Positions 26,748 through 36,277 are shown, counted from the stretch's first letter. The stretch is 64,000 nucleotides of DNA from Glycomyces algeriensis (GCF_027622855.1 NZ_JAPZVR010000003.1:335148-399147), one strand, 5' to 3'. Made by a program: numbers and translations. The notes: generated by a model from the sequence alone, not told the origin.

Positions 26748-28028
26748 TTAGAACCCGTAACCGGAGTTCGACTCGATGTCGGCATCGATTTCGGCCACCG
26801 CCGAGTCGAGGGCCTCCTGGACATCGCCGCCGTGGATGATGTCGCCGGTGTACTGGGTGAAGACGCTCGCGATGACGGTGTAGGCCGGCGTCTCCGGACG
26901 CAGGACCGCGAAGTTGCGCGAGTAGTCGACCATCATCCGGAGGGCGCCGTCCGGCGCGTAGTTCTCGGTGAGCGCCGCGGCCGCTTCGGTGGCGGGGATG
27001 AGGCCGGTGGCGTTGGCGAACTCGGCCACGAACTCGTCTGACACCGCCGCCTGCAGGAAGGTGTTGGCCCCGGCCGGGTCGGCGGCGCTGGTGACCGCCC
27101 ACTGCCAGGAGCCGCCGCCGATCTTGGGGCCGTTGCCGAAGTCGGGCGGCGGCAGGAACAGCACGTCGTCGTAGAGGTCCATGGCGGCCAGGGCGTTCCA
27201 GTTGCCGTTGAACGACATGGCGGCCTTGCCCTGGTTGAAGTCCTCGCCGCCGATCGGCGACTCGATGTTCGCGAGTTCCCCGGTGAACAGGCTCTGGAAC
27301 CACTGCCCCCACGCGAGGGCTTCGGGCCCGTTGAGGGCGCCCCCGGCGGTCAGGTAGGTGGAGCGGTCGATTAGGTCGCCGCCGAAGCTCTGCAGGAACG
27401 GCGAGTACGCGTAGGGGTACCACTCGCCGATGTCGGCGGTGGCGAAGTCGATCGCCCACTGGTAGTCGGTGTCGGCGGCGATGCGCTGGAGTGCTTCGTC
27501 GAACTCCTCCCCCGTCCACGGCGCGTCGAGGGTCGGGATGCGGATCTTCGCGGCCTCGAGGACCGATTCGCGGGCGAAGATCGAGCAGGCCGCCTCCCAG
27601 TGGCCGATCGAGTACAGCTGGTCCTGGAAGATCCCGAGCGTGGACGGCAGGAACTTGTCGGTCACCTCGGCAGGCAGGTCGAGGGGTTGGAGGTGCCCGG
27701 CCCAGGCCCAGTTGGGCACGTTGGGGCCGTCAACGGTGAGCAGGTCGGGCAGGTCGCCCGAGAGTGCGGCCGCGCTGACGGTGTCGTTGTAGGCGTCCTG
27801 CGGGAACGACTCGCGTTCGACGGTGTAGTCGTCCTGGTCGCCGTTGAAGGAGTCGAGGATCTGGTCGGTGACTGCCAGCTCGGTGTCGTTGCCGGCGCTG
27901 TGGGTCCACAGCAGCAGCGTGCCGTCGGCGGCGTTGCCGCCGCCCGAGGAGCAGGCGGTCAGTGCACTGCCCGCCAGGGCGGCGCCGCCTGAGGCGGCGG
28001 CAAGTTTCATCAGATCGCGGCGTTGCAT
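26748..28028 (-). CDS. Sugar-binding lipoprotein of the ABC importer
   Basis: This 426-residue extracellular solute-binding protein (family 1) starts MQRRDLMKLAAASGGAALAG and has the lipobox LTAC, so it is a lipoprotein possibly exported by Tat. The mature protein shows LLLWTHSAGNDTELAVTDQI and the usual WTGEEFDEALQRIAAD and GKAAMSFNGNWN segments. The context (LacI, two permeases, two GH32-type genes) suggests fructo-oligosaccharides as ligand. Confidence 0.9.
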   Translation of the reverse strand: MQRRDLMKLAAASGGAALAGSALTACSSGGGNAADGTLLLWTHSAGNDTELAVTDQILDSFNGDQDDYTVERESFPQDAYNDTVSAAALSGDLPDLLTVDGPNVPNWAWAGHLQPLDLPAEVTDKFLPSTLGIFQDQLYSIGHWEAACSIFARESVLEAAKIRIPTLDAPWTGEEFDEALQRIAADTDYQWAIDFATADIGEWYPYAYSPFLQSFGGDLIDRSTYLTAGGALNGPEALAWGQWFQSLFTGELANIESPIGGEDFNQGKAAMSFNGNWNALAAMDLYDDVLFLPPPDFGNGPKIGGGSWQWAVTSAADPAGANTFLQAAVSDEFVAEFANATGLIPATEAAAALTENYAPDGALRMMVDYSRNFAVLRPETPAYTVIASVFTQYTGDIIHGGDVQEALDSAVAEIDADIESNSGYGF

Positions 28029-28060
28029 CGCGGTTCACTCCATTGGGATCGGTCGAAGGG

Positions 28061-29080
28061 TTACGCCGGGGCGACGGAGTCGCGCCGGGCGATCGGGCAG
28101 GGCATGAGGTGCTGTACGGGTTCGGCGTCGGGTTCGTCGAGCCTGCGCAGCAGCTCTTTGGCGGCCCAGCTGCCCATTTCGTAGTGGGGCAGGGCTGCCG
28201 AGGTCAGCCCGGGAGCGAGCTCCGGGGCGATGAGTTCCTGGTCGTCGTAGGAGACGACGGAGAGGTCGCCGGGAATGGACAGTCCGAGCTCGGCGGCGGC
28301 GCGGTAGACGCCCATGGCCATCCGGTCGTTGAAGCAGAAGATCGCCGTGGGCCGCTCGGGACGGCGGAGCAGTCGCATGGCCGCGTCGTAGCCGCCGTGG
28401 GTCCGCCCTTCCGGGGACTCGGCGAACAGCTCGTCGGCATCGAGACCGTAGGCGGTGACGTGTTCGCGCCAGGTGGTCAGGCGGATGTGGCGCGCTTCGA
28501 CGTCTTCGGCGGTGGTGACGTGGCCGATCCGTCGGTGGCCGGCAGCGGCGAGTTCGGCGAGGACGCCGAGCGCGCCGCCGCGCTCGTCGGGTACCACTGA
28601 CGTGACGGAGCCGTCGGCGGTGCGCGAATCCAAGAGGACGACCGGCGTCGACTTGATCTCGGCCGGCACGTCGATCACCTGGTGGTACATGGTCGCCAGG
28701 AGGATGCCGTCGATCTGGCGCTCCTGTAGGGCGGCGATTGCCTCACCGGTCTCGTCGGGATCGCCCGTGGTGTCGACCATGAGCAGCAGGAACCCGGCCT
28801 CACGGGCCGCGTCGTGGGCTCCACGGATCATCTGGCCGGCGAACGGAGTGGTCGCCACGTTGTCCCCGACGAATCCGAGCATGTGGGTGCGCCGGGTACG
28901 CAGGCCCCTGGCGACCGTGTTCGGACGATAGCCGAGCTCGGCGGCGGCGGCGAGGACCCGGTCGCGGGTTTCCGAACCGATGCGGTTGCCGCCGGTCCCA
29001 TTGAGCGCCATAGAGGCCGTAGCCGTAGAAACGCCGGCGGCCCTGGCCACGTCGGTCAGGCGGGGAGGTCTGGTCGCCAT
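28061..29080 (-). CDS. LacI family regulator of the fructan locus
   Basis: I chose the ATG at 29080 (GGAG eight bases upstream), giving 339 residues. The N-terminal helix-turn-helix reads RLTDVARAAGVSTATASMAL, followed by GYRPNTVARGLRTRRT at the hinge helix. The periplasmic-binding fold has GFVGDNVATTPFAGQMI and a C-terminal VVSYDDQELIAPELAPGLTS. It is the first gene of the operon, 32 bases before the binding protein, so it should autoregulate and be induced by an imported sugar. Confidence 0.9.
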   Translation of the reverse strand: MATRPPRLTDVARAAGVSTATASMALNGTGGNRIGSETRDRVLAAAAELGYRPNTVARGLRTRRTHMLGFVGDNVATTPFAGQMIRGAHDAAREAGFLLLMVDTTGDPDETGEAIAALQERQIDGILLATMYHQVIDVPAEIKSTPVVLLDSRTADGSVTSVVPDERGGALGVLAELAAAGHRRIGHVTTAEDVEARHIRLTTWREHVTAYGLDADELFAESPEGRTHGGYDAAMRLLRRPERPTAIFCFNDRMAMGVYRAAAELGLSIPGDLSVVSYDDQELIAPELAPGLTSAALPHYEMGSWAAKELLRRLDEPDAEPVQHLMPCPIARRDSVAPA

Positions 29081-29096
29081 CGACAAGCTCCAATCG

Positions 29097-29152
29097 GTCA
29101 ATCGATTAACTAGAACCGTTACAGACTATGCGACGGCCGTTAAACGATTAAC
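29097..29152. promoter_or_regulatory. Two LacI-type operator candidates upstream of the LacI gene
   Basis: GTCAATCGATTAAC (29097-29110) and GTTAAACGATTAAC (29139-29152) are near-palindromes centred on CG, the hallmark of LacI operators. Their centres are 42 bp apart, four helical turns, which would allow looping or cooperative binding. The second lies in a position to cover the operon promoter. Confidence 0.65.
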
Positions 29153-29467
29153 TGAACCTACAGCCCGACGGATGCGATACGAACTCGAGAAGGTAACGAA
29201 TCAATAACGTCGAAGCTTGCGTCACAGCGCCTGTTTGGCTCGGATGGATCGGCGTCACCACGGGGCCTTCCTCCTGCAACACTCCTGGGCCCGCCCCGAT
29301 CACTCCCGCCGTGGCCCGAATATGTACCTTTTCGTCCATTCGAATCGAAGGTTGCGAATGTATTGACTTAATGGTTCGACGTTGGTTACCGTGAACATCA
29401 CCTGGTGGCCACCAAGTACCTCCTGCCGTGCGCAAGCGCGGTCCCTCACACCACACCAGGAGATGCC

Positions 29468-30934
29468 ATGTCCACAGTCCGTTTGCGGACCGTTTGCAGC
29501 AAGGCCGCGGCGTTCATCGCCGCAGCGGTTCTCGCCATGTCCGTCCTGCTCTTCGCCGACGCCGACCGTGCCGAGGCGGCACCCGGCTCCTCGTTCACCA
29601 ACCCGGTGGTGGACGTTCCCAACAGCGCCGACCCGACCCTCGTCCAGCACAACGGCTTCTACTACTACGTGGCGACCACCTGGTCCTCCCAGGTCGTCAT
29701 GCGCAAGTCCGCGACCATCGCCGGGCTCAAGACCGCACCGGAGCAGGTGGTGGTGGAGACCGGCGGCGACACCATGTGGGCGCCGCACCTCGAGTTGATC
29801 GACGGCCGGTGGTACCTGTACTACTCGGTCGAGCAGTGCTGCGCCGCCCGCCGCACCCACGTCGCCCAGAGCGCGGGCGCCGATCCCATGGGGCCCTATA
29901 CGAAGCTCGGCATCCTCGACCTCATGCCGAACAGCGGCTGGGCGATCGACGCCGCACCGATGCACCTGGGCGGCAAGCTCTACATGACCTTCTCGGCCTT
30001 CGCGCCCGGCGACGGCCTGCAGTCGCTCTACATCGCGCCGATGTCGAACCCCTGGACCGCCTCCGCGCACGGCACCCGCATCTCGGCGCCGACCCTGTCC
30101 TGGGAGACCCAGAACGGCGCCGTCAACGAGGGCTCCTTCGCCATCCAGCGGGGCGGGCGCACCTTCCTGACCTACGCGGCCAGCCACTGCTCCGGGCCGA
30201 ACTACAAGATCGGAATGCTCGAGTACACCGGGAGCGACCCGCTCCAGATGAGCTCGTGGACGAAGTACTCGAACCCGATCTTCCAGCGCAATGACGCCGC
30301 CGGCGTCTACGGGCCGGCCCACCACTCGTTCTTCACCTCGCCGGACGGCACGGAGACCTGGATCGCCTACCACGCCAACGACTCCGCCTCGGACGGCTGC
30401 GGCACGACGCGGACGACCCGGGTGCAGAAGATCTCCTGGAACGCCGACGGCACCCCGAACCTCGGCGTCCCGGTGGCCACGACGACTGTTCTCCAGGGCC
30501 CTTCTGGGGAGCAGAACATCGCCCCTGTGGCGATCCGCAACCGGCACAGCAACCTCTGCCTCGACGACTACAACTGGGGCACCGAACCCGGCGCCGAGGT
30601 GCGGCAGTGGACCTGCAACGACTACCCGGTCCAGGACTGGTACGTGAACGACCTCGGCAACGGCTACGTCGCGATCCTCAACCTCTACAGCGGCATGTGC
30701 CTCGACGACTACGAGTTCGGGACGCAACCAGGAGCCGAAGTCCGCCAGTGGACCTGCAACGACCAGAACGTGCAGCAATGGCGGATCGTCGACGCCGGCG
30801 GCGGCTACGTCAACCTCGTCAACCGCCACAGCGGCCTGTGCCTCGACAACTACAACTTCGGCACCGCAGCCGGGGCCGAAGTCAGCCAGTGGACCTGCCT
30901 GAACAACGCCGCCCAGCAATGGCGGGTCGCCTGA
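29468..30934 (+). CDS. Secreted GH43 glycosidase with C-terminal RICIN module
   Basis: The ATG at 29468 follows AGGAGA and gives 488 residues. A Sec signal (KAAAFIAAAVLAMSVLLFA, cleaved after RAEAA) precedes a GH43 propeller at about 40-350: NSADPTLVQHNGFYYYVAT with the base Asp, AIDAAPMHLGGKLYMTFSA, and GAVNEGSFAIQRGGRTFLTY with the acid Glu. This looks like the arabinosidase group of GH43. The RICIN module (about 365-488) has three units with SNLCLDDYNWGT-type starts and Q-x-W ends. It is of a different RICIN type from the 2.3-7.1 kb genes. Confidence 0.87.
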   Translation: MSTVRLRTVCSKAAAFIAAAVLAMSVLLFADADRAEAAPGSSFTNPVVDVPNSADPTLVQHNGFYYYVATTWSSQVVMRKSATIAGLKTAPEQVVVETGGDTMWAPHLELIDGRWYLYYSVEQCCAARRTHVAQSAGADPMGPYTKLGILDLMPNSGWAIDAAPMHLGGKLYMTFSAFAPGDGLQSLYIAPMSNPWTASAHGTRISAPTLSWETQNGAVNEGSFAIQRGGRTFLTYAASHCSGPNYKIGMLEYTGSDPLQMSSWTKYSNPIFQRNDAAGVYGPAHHSFFTSPDGTETWIAYHANDSASDGCGTTRTTRVQKISWNADGTPNLGVPVATTTVLQGPSGEQNIAPVAIRNRHSNLCLDDYNWGTEPGAEVRQWTCNDYPVQDWYVNDLGNGYVAILNLYSGMCLDDYEFGTQPGAEVRQWTCNDQNVQQWRIVDAGGGYVNLVNRHSGLCLDNYNFGTAAGAEVSQWTCLNNAAQQWRVA

Positions 30935-31076
30935 GCCGCCCTTCGATCGCGTGATGATCCGGCAGCGGCGGCGCGTGCACGAGATTCGGTCCTGGATCGG
31001 GCCCTGATCGGCCAGCGCCGCCGACAGCCGCAAGAAGACGCACCGCTCCGCCTCTGCCTGGCAAAGGAGCCTGAGA

Positions 31077-33527
31077 ATGCAGGTACGAAGAAGGAAAGGA
31101 ATCCTCGCCGCGGGCCTCGCCGTCCTCACCGCGGCGACACTGTCGACCATCCACATGACCGAAGCGGGGGCCGCCGAGGTCGCCTTGCGGTCCGGCGGCT
31201 ACGAACTCGTCCTCACCGACGGGAACGTCTCCCGCCCTGTAGCAGTGCGCGATATCGCAAGCGGCGCCACCGTGCTCGCAGAGGCGCAGCCGCTGCAGCT
31301 GATCCTCAAGAACGGCAGCAGCCCGGTCGACGCCGGAGCGAAGTACAGCGCGGTCCGCTCCGAAAGCGGTGCGCTCATTGCCACCGGGGAAGTGCGCAGT
31401 CCCGCAGGGAGTGTCTTCCGGTTCGAAGACCGGTACGAGGCCGCCCCTGAAGGCGGCTTTGCCGTCGACCGGTCCGTGACCGTCATCAGCGCCAATCCAG
31501 CCGACCAGGGCTTCAACTCCCGCTTCACCATCGGACCGACCAACCCGCGCCCACTCGCCGACTACCAGTTCCTCGCCCCCGGCGTCTGGTACGACCGCAA
31601 CGCAAACGTTCCGCCCGGCGCCCTCGCGAGCGACTACGGCGACGACTACTTCTACTTCCGCGAGATGCGGATGCCGCTGCCGTTCGTGATGATGCACGAC
31701 ACCGCCTCGGGCCTGGACGTCAGCATCGCGCACGAGCACCCGCAGACCGATTCCGATGTGGATGAGAGCTCGAGCGCATGGCTGGTCGACGGCGACACCA
31801 CCCACGCCGCCCTCGGTGCCCAGAAGATCCCTTCGACCAAGGTCGCGATCGTCTACCCCGCTATGGAAGGGGAGAAGAACTACGTCAACCGCGGCGCCGA
31901 CTGGGTGCGCCGCTCCAGCCCGGTGACACCGGGCTACACCCAGCACTACGAGTTCCGGATCAACGTCGACAGCACCGGCTCCTTCGCCGCCGCAGTGCAC
32001 GAGTCGTGGCGCTACCACTGGAACATGGCGGCCCCCCAAGTCCAGAAGGTGCCCGTCCAGACGGTCTACGACGCCTCGATCGCGGTGCTCGCCTCGTATG
32101 TCCAGGACTACAACGGCGTCCCCGGACTGCCGTTCAGCGTCTGGCTGCCGAACGGCGAGGTCAACGAGGTCAGCTTCCAGATGGGCTTCGTCGGCCAGCA
32201 GATCCCGGCCGGGTACCTGCTCCTGCGCGAAGGCTACGACAGCGGCAACACCGACTACATCGACAAGGGCCGGAGGATCCTCGACTTCTGGGCCCAGAAC
32301 TCGGCCGCACCCTCAGGACTGCCGCGGACCTGGTGGGACGTGACCCCCGGGCAGTGGCGCTCGTTCTACCCGACCTATCTGCGCATCGCGACGGACGGCA
32401 TGGAGGGCATGCTCCGCGCCGCCGACCTGATGCGCGACCGCGGCACGCCCGTCGCCCAATGGGACACCTACACCAAGCGCTTCGGCGACTGGCTCGTCGC
32501 CAACCAGAACTCGGACGGCTCCTATTACCGCGCCTACAACCTCGAAGGCACCGCCCCGCAGCACCAAGGCAAGTACAACACCCACAACGCCGTCCCGTTC
32601 CTGCTCGAGCTGGCCGAGTACACCGGCGACACCCGCTACCGGGACACCGCACTGCGAGCGGGCGAGTACGCCTTCCAGAATGTCCACCTCCCCGCCGCCT
32701 ACGTCGGCGGCACGCCCGACAACGACAACGTCACCGACAAGGAAGCCGCCCTGCTCGCACTGCGCTCCTTCATGGCTCTGTACGACCACACCGGTGAACA
32801 GCGCTGGCTCGACGCCGCCCAGCAGGCCGCCGACTTCGGCGAGACCTGGTCCTACGCCTGGAACTATCCGGTGGAATCCACCCGTCCCGCCTACGCGCAG
32901 TACGGGGTGCGGGGCCAGAGCCTCATCGCCACCGGCCACTCGGCGATCGACACCTGGCAGTCGGGTTCCCTGTACGACTACTACCGCCTCTACGAGGCCA
33001 CCGGCGACGACCACTACCTCGAGCACGCCCGACTCATCGCGAACGAGTCCAAGCTGACTACCCAGTGGCCGGGCAACCCGCTCGGCTACGCCCGCGACGG
33101 CCTCCTAGAGGAGGCCATCGGCTTGGCGGACCTGCGCTACGGCGGCGTGAACCTCTGGCTGCCATGGAACTCCGTCGCCCACGCCGAACCGCTCGCACAT
33201 CTGGAGGACGCCTACGGAACCATGGACATCGACCAGATCGGCGCCGAACCGGCCGGAGGCCGGCAGATCCGCAACCGACACAGCAACCTCTGTCTGGACG
33301 ACTTCAACTGGATCACGACTCCAGGTGCCGAAGTACGCCAGTGGACCTGCAACGGGCAGGCCAACCAGGACTGGCACCTGACCGATCTGGGCAACGGCTA
33401 CCACTCGATCAGCAACGGCCACAGTGGCCTCTGTCTGGACGACTACAACTGGGCCACCACTCCCGGTGCCGAGGTACGCCAATGGACCTGCACTAACAGC
33501 GCCGCTCAACAATGGCGGACGACATAG
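31077..33527 (+). CDS. Secreted six-hairpin-type glycoside hydrolase with RICIN module
   Basis: This 816-residue protein starts with a Sec signal (GILAAGLAVLTAATLSTI). Residues about 35-310 are beta-rich (VALRSGGYELVLTDGNVSRPV onward), and about 330-715 are helical repeats of an (alpha/alpha)6 barrel (WAQNSAAPSGLPRTWWDVTP, SDGSYYRAYNLEGTAPQ, ALLALRSFMALYDHTGEQRW). This layout is seen in several polysaccharide hydrolase and lyase families, but I cannot assign the exact one. The last ~90 residues are two RICIN units closely related to those of the preceding GH43 gene (HSNLCLDDFNW, HSGLCLDDYNW). AAAGGAG precedes the ATG. Confidence 0.75.
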   Translation: MQVRRRKGILAAGLAVLTAATLSTIHMTEAGAAEVALRSGGYELVLTDGNVSRPVAVRDIASGATVLAEAQPLQLILKNGSSPVDAGAKYSAVRSESGALIATGEVRSPAGSVFRFEDRYEAAPEGGFAVDRSVTVISANPADQGFNSRFTIGPTNPRPLADYQFLAPGVWYDRNANVPPGALASDYGDDYFYFREMRMPLPFVMMHDTASGLDVSIAHEHPQTDSDVDESSSAWLVDGDTTHAALGAQKIPSTKVAIVYPAMEGEKNYVNRGADWVRRSSPVTPGYTQHYEFRINVDSTGSFAAAVHESWRYHWNMAAPQVQKVPVQTVYDASIAVLASYVQDYNGVPGLPFSVWLPNGEVNEVSFQMGFVGQQIPAGYLLLREGYDSGNTDYIDKGRRILDFWAQNSAAPSGLPRTWWDVTPGQWRSFYPTYLRIATDGMEGMLRAADLMRDRGTPVAQWDTYTKRFGDWLVANQNSDGSYYRAYNLEGTAPQHQGKYNTHNAVPFLLELAEYTGDTRYRDTALRAGEYAFQNVHLPAAYVGGTPDNDNVTDKEAALLALRSFMALYDHTGEQRWLDAAQQAADFGETWSYAWNYPVESTRPAYAQYGVRGQSLIATGHSAIDTWQSGSLYDYYRLYEATGDDHYLEHARLIANESKLTTQWPGNPLGYARDGLLEEAIGLADLRYGGVNLWLPWNSVAHAEPLAHLEDAYGTMDIDQIGAEPAGGRQIRNRHSNLCLDDFNWITTPGAEVRQWTCNGQANQDWHLTDLGNGYHSISNGHSGLCLDDYNWATTPGAEVRQWTCTNSAAQQWRTT

Positions 33528-33566
33528 TCACATAGCGGCGGAGGCCCGACATCAGGGCGTCGAAGG

Positions 33567-34028
33567 CTATTGAAGCTGTGAAGTGTCCTGCGGGCTCGGC
33601 CATCGGGTTGGTGCATCGGCTGGTTGCGGCCAGTGCTCTGCCGTCCACTCCTGCAACCGGGTCCATTGGCGCTGCCCGGTCCAGATGGGGTTCGCCCGGA
33701 GATCCTCGTAGTAGCCTTCACGCCGCCAGATGAATACGTTCTCGTGAGTGGCGACGATCTGGTCACCCGGGCGCAGCGTGAACTTTTCCCAGCCCCGATT
33801 GTTGCGGAAGATGGCGACCGATTCGGAGGAAACGCGCATGTAGCTCAGAACGCCGACGGCCAGGAGTGTGTTCAAAGTGAGCCAGCTACTGAGGAAGAGC
33901 AGGTCGAATAGCTCGGGCCCTCTCATGAAAGTGCCCGCGGAGCCGAAGATGATGCCCGCTGCGCAGAATATGCCGATCCACCAGGGGTTAAAGCGGATGC
34001 GTCTCGCGGCAGGGGCCGAGGGGTTCAT
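33567..34028 (-). CDS. Two-helix membrane protein with PH-like tail
   Basis: This 153-residue protein has two membrane helices (NPWWIGIFCAAGIIFGSAGTF and LFLSSWLTLNTLLAVGVLSY) followed by a soluble part (VAIFRNNRGWEKFTLRPGD, NVFIWRREGYYEDLR) and a polar tail. The topology resembles small bacterial PH-domain proteins. It is convergent with the glycosidase gene, with no clear terminator between. Confidence 0.6.
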   Translation of the reverse strand: MNPSAPAARRIRFNPWWIGIFCAAGIIFGSAGTFMRGPELFDLLFLSSWLTLNTLLAVGVLSYMRVSSESVAIFRNNRGWEKFTLRPGDQIVATHENVFIWRREGYYEDLRANPIWTGQRQWTRLQEWTAEHWPQPADAPTRWPSPQDTSQLQ

Positions 34029-34079
34029 GCCGTCGAGTATCGCAGAAGTCGCCGCTCTGGTGGGTTCAGCGATGCGAAC

Positions 34080-34242
34080 ACCGGAAGCAGAGGCGTCCCC
34101 GCCGCGCGCTTCGGGGAGTCAGGGGTGGTCACGGACAAGCCCGGTGCCGACCGCAGGCAAGCGAGCGGCATCGGCTGGGCCGTGCTCGCCGACCCCGAAG
34201 GCAACGAGTTCTGCCCCCGGTGGCCGTTTACGCCGGCGCATC
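34080..34242 (+). pseudogene. C-terminal remnant of a VOC/glyoxalase-fold protein
   Basis: The frame encodes GIGWAVLADPEGNEFCPRWP, the typical final strand of VOC proteins (LxDPEGNEFCx). The rest of the domain is missing and the frame then runs into unrelated sequence. The 34243-34489 stretch holds no other gene. Confidence 0.55.
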
Positions 34243-34489
34243 GACTCATGAGCCAGCTCGACTGGGACCGGTTCACCGGGAGTGCGCACCTAAGGTCCAG
34301 CCCAAGTGGCACAGTGCGAACCGGCGTTCCCCCCGGACAGAAGGACACCGCTCCCCCGCGCGAGGGAGGCCGCGACGCGCATCCCTGGATAGAGTTGATA
34401 CATCACCGTTTCAAGAGGACAGACCTCATCATTCTGACAAGTGATGGAATCCGGACGAGGATTCTTGCTCATCACCAGGAGGACATGCA

Positions 34490-34885
34490 GTGAAACCCTT
34501 CACCAGCAAGCTCGCAGGAGTCGCCGGGACCGCGATGATGGTCATCGCCATGCTCGGCTTCTCCGCCGTGCAGGCCAACGCTCAAGAGGCCAGTGCCGCC
34601 GGTGACGTCAGCATCCAGAGCAGCTGCGAGCATTTTTGGCACTTCGCCGACGGCCGCACCGGTTCCACCACGGCCACCGACGTGAACATCCGCAGCGGCC
34701 CTCACAACGCCAGCCCCTCCTGCACGATCGTCGGCCAGGCCCAGCCGTCTCACTCGCTTCGATTCGACTGCTATACGGGCGGCACTGGCGGCACCTGGTC
34801 GCACGTCTTCAACTACACCACCGGTGTCAGCGGCTGGATCAAGGACGAGTTCCTCACTGGGTACGGCGCTTTGAAATCCTGCTAG
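34490..34885 (+). CDS. Small secreted protein with SH3b-like domain
   Basis: The start is the GTG at 34490, with AGGAGG eight bases upstream; the protein has 131 residues. A Sec signal (AGVAGTAMMVIAMLGFSAVQANA) is followed by an SH3b-like segment: TDVNIRSGPHNASPSCTIVG is the classic VNIRSGPS start, and GWIKDEFL the classic end. Four Cys (SSCEHF, SPSCTIV, RFDCYTG, LKSC) probably form disulphides. Such proteins bind cell wall or act as extracellular signals; function is not known. Confidence 0.82.
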   Translation: MKPFTSKLAGVAGTAMMVIAMLGFSAVQANAQEASAAGDVSIQSSCEHFWHFADGRTGSTTATDVNIRSGPHNASPSCTIVGQAQPSHSLRFDCYTGGTGGTWSHVFNYTTGVSGWIKDEFLTGYGALKSC

Positions 34886-34970
34886 GCGCAATCGCGATCC
34901 CCTACCTGCCCGGGCCTCTCAAGGCCCGGTCACCGCTCGCCAGATCATGGGATTCCGGTAGGCGGTGGGA

Positions 34971-35720
34971 TCAGGAAGCCGCGGATACGAGCACTTCGAT
35001 GACGGCGTCGCCGCCGTCATCGAAGTTGGCAGGGCACTGGTCGGTCGCCGCGGCGGTCGCGGCCGAGTGCGCGTTTGCGACCGCCCACGAACGCCCTGCC
35101 CACGCGAGCATCGGCACGTCCGTGGGGGCGTCGCCGAACGCGACCACATGCTCGGCGTCGATGCCGCGACTGCTGCACCACGCGGCCAGGCTCGAGCCTT
35201 TGTCAACGCCGTCCGGGCCGAGTTCGATCTGGTCGCGGCTGCCAGCCTCCCACAGGCGCACGCCCGCAAGCTCGAGTGCGGCTGCTGCTGCAACGAGCTC
35301 ATAACGCGGCCGCCGGGCACATGCGCACACAGTTTCAGGGGCGGCCCGTCAGCGGCGAAGACGTCCTCAAGCGGACTGCAGATGCGGCGCCGGTCAAGCA
35401 CCGAGTCTTTCTTCGTGTACCCGAGTTCAGCCACTATGTCGTGACCGGTCTCGATAGCGAACCGGAAGTGCGGCACGGCGGCTCGCAACCGGGCTGCCGC
35501 GGGCGCGGCCGCAGCCCGGTCGATAGTGTGCTCGACGGTGACGGCCCCGGTCGCTGGCTCCCATACGGTCGTCCCACCGGCGCAGATGACGGCGTCGAAC
35601 ACGTCAGCGGCCCACGTCCACACTTCGAAAGCCCGATGCGGGCGCGGGGTGACCGCGATCGTGGCCACGCCGTGCACGCGGGCCGCGGTGAGCGCCGATC
35701 ACCTTGAGCATGCTCGTGTA
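34971..35720 (-). pseudogene. Broken HAD-superfamily (Cof-like) phosphatase
   Basis: One frame (about 35720-35330) reads HGVATIAVTPRPHRAFEVW, FDAVICAGGTTVWEPATG and LGYTKKDSV; another (35330-34971) continues with RDQIELGPDGVDKGSSLAAW, HVVAFGDAPTDVPMLAWAG and SWAVANAHSAA, the Mg-binding GDxxTD-like end of Cof hydrolases. A frameshift lies near 35315. The N-terminal DxDGT nucleophile region is absent, so the gene is dead. A homologous C-terminal piece lies inverted at 49980-50298. Confidence 0.75.
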
Positions 35721-35739
35721 GCGACGATGTCCGCGGCCG

Positions 35740-36020
35740 AGAGCCCATCGCTGACTGCAGTGGTCGCGAACAGCTCCCGGACCGCTTCGCGCAGGCCGAC
35801 GTCAGCGGCAAGGTCAGCGTGGGTGATGGCTCGGCCGCGACGAGCTCAAAGCGCTCGGTCCCCGCCGGCGGGGACCGCGATGCCGTCAGCGCCCCCGATG
35901 AGGCCGTGCCGGGAGCAGTACAGGTCAATACCACCGAGCGCTTCGCCGTCCTCCAGGCGTACCCAGGGCATCAGGCCAACCAGACCCTCAGGGAACTTGA
36001 TCAAGTCCTGGCACTCATCC
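35740..36020 (-). other. Degenerate coding remnants, possibly Nudix-like
   Basis: Two minus-strand frames read LIKFPEGLVGLMPWVRLEDG and ADLAADVGLREAVRELF, the second resembling the helix of a Nudix box. The pieces are in different frames and no complete motif exists. They lie directly upstream of the HAD remnant. The identity is weak. Confidence 0.25.
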
Positions 36021-36129
36021 CGCTACCCCACGAAAAAGACACGACCGCCCCGTCCGATTGGCTCACCAACCAGCAACCCCGGAACGAGCGAACTCCCAGA
36101 TCAGAGCCTCGATGCCAACAACCACCTGC

Positions 36130-36260
36130 CATCATTGGCTAACAACCGGCAATGACCAACAACTGTCGAACAGCAACGGCGCCTTCGCGAACGGCTCCGA
36201 AAAAGGCGCCAATGGCTCCCCGAGGCCCTCTACAAAGGCGTCACTCGGGGCCGCGGGACC
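36130..36260 (+). other. Possible integrase 3'-tail remnant
   Basis: The end of this stretch (GGCGCCAATGGCTCCCCGAG) and an upstream QQLSNSNG-coding part resemble the 3' end of the integrase at 51434-52019 (RQPSNMQL, then AATGGCTCCCAGG). Both copies are followed by a terminator-like hairpin and tRNA-Leu sequence. The similarity is short and may be chance. Confidence 0.3.
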
Positions 36261-36277
36261 GCGCGAAAGACACGAAA

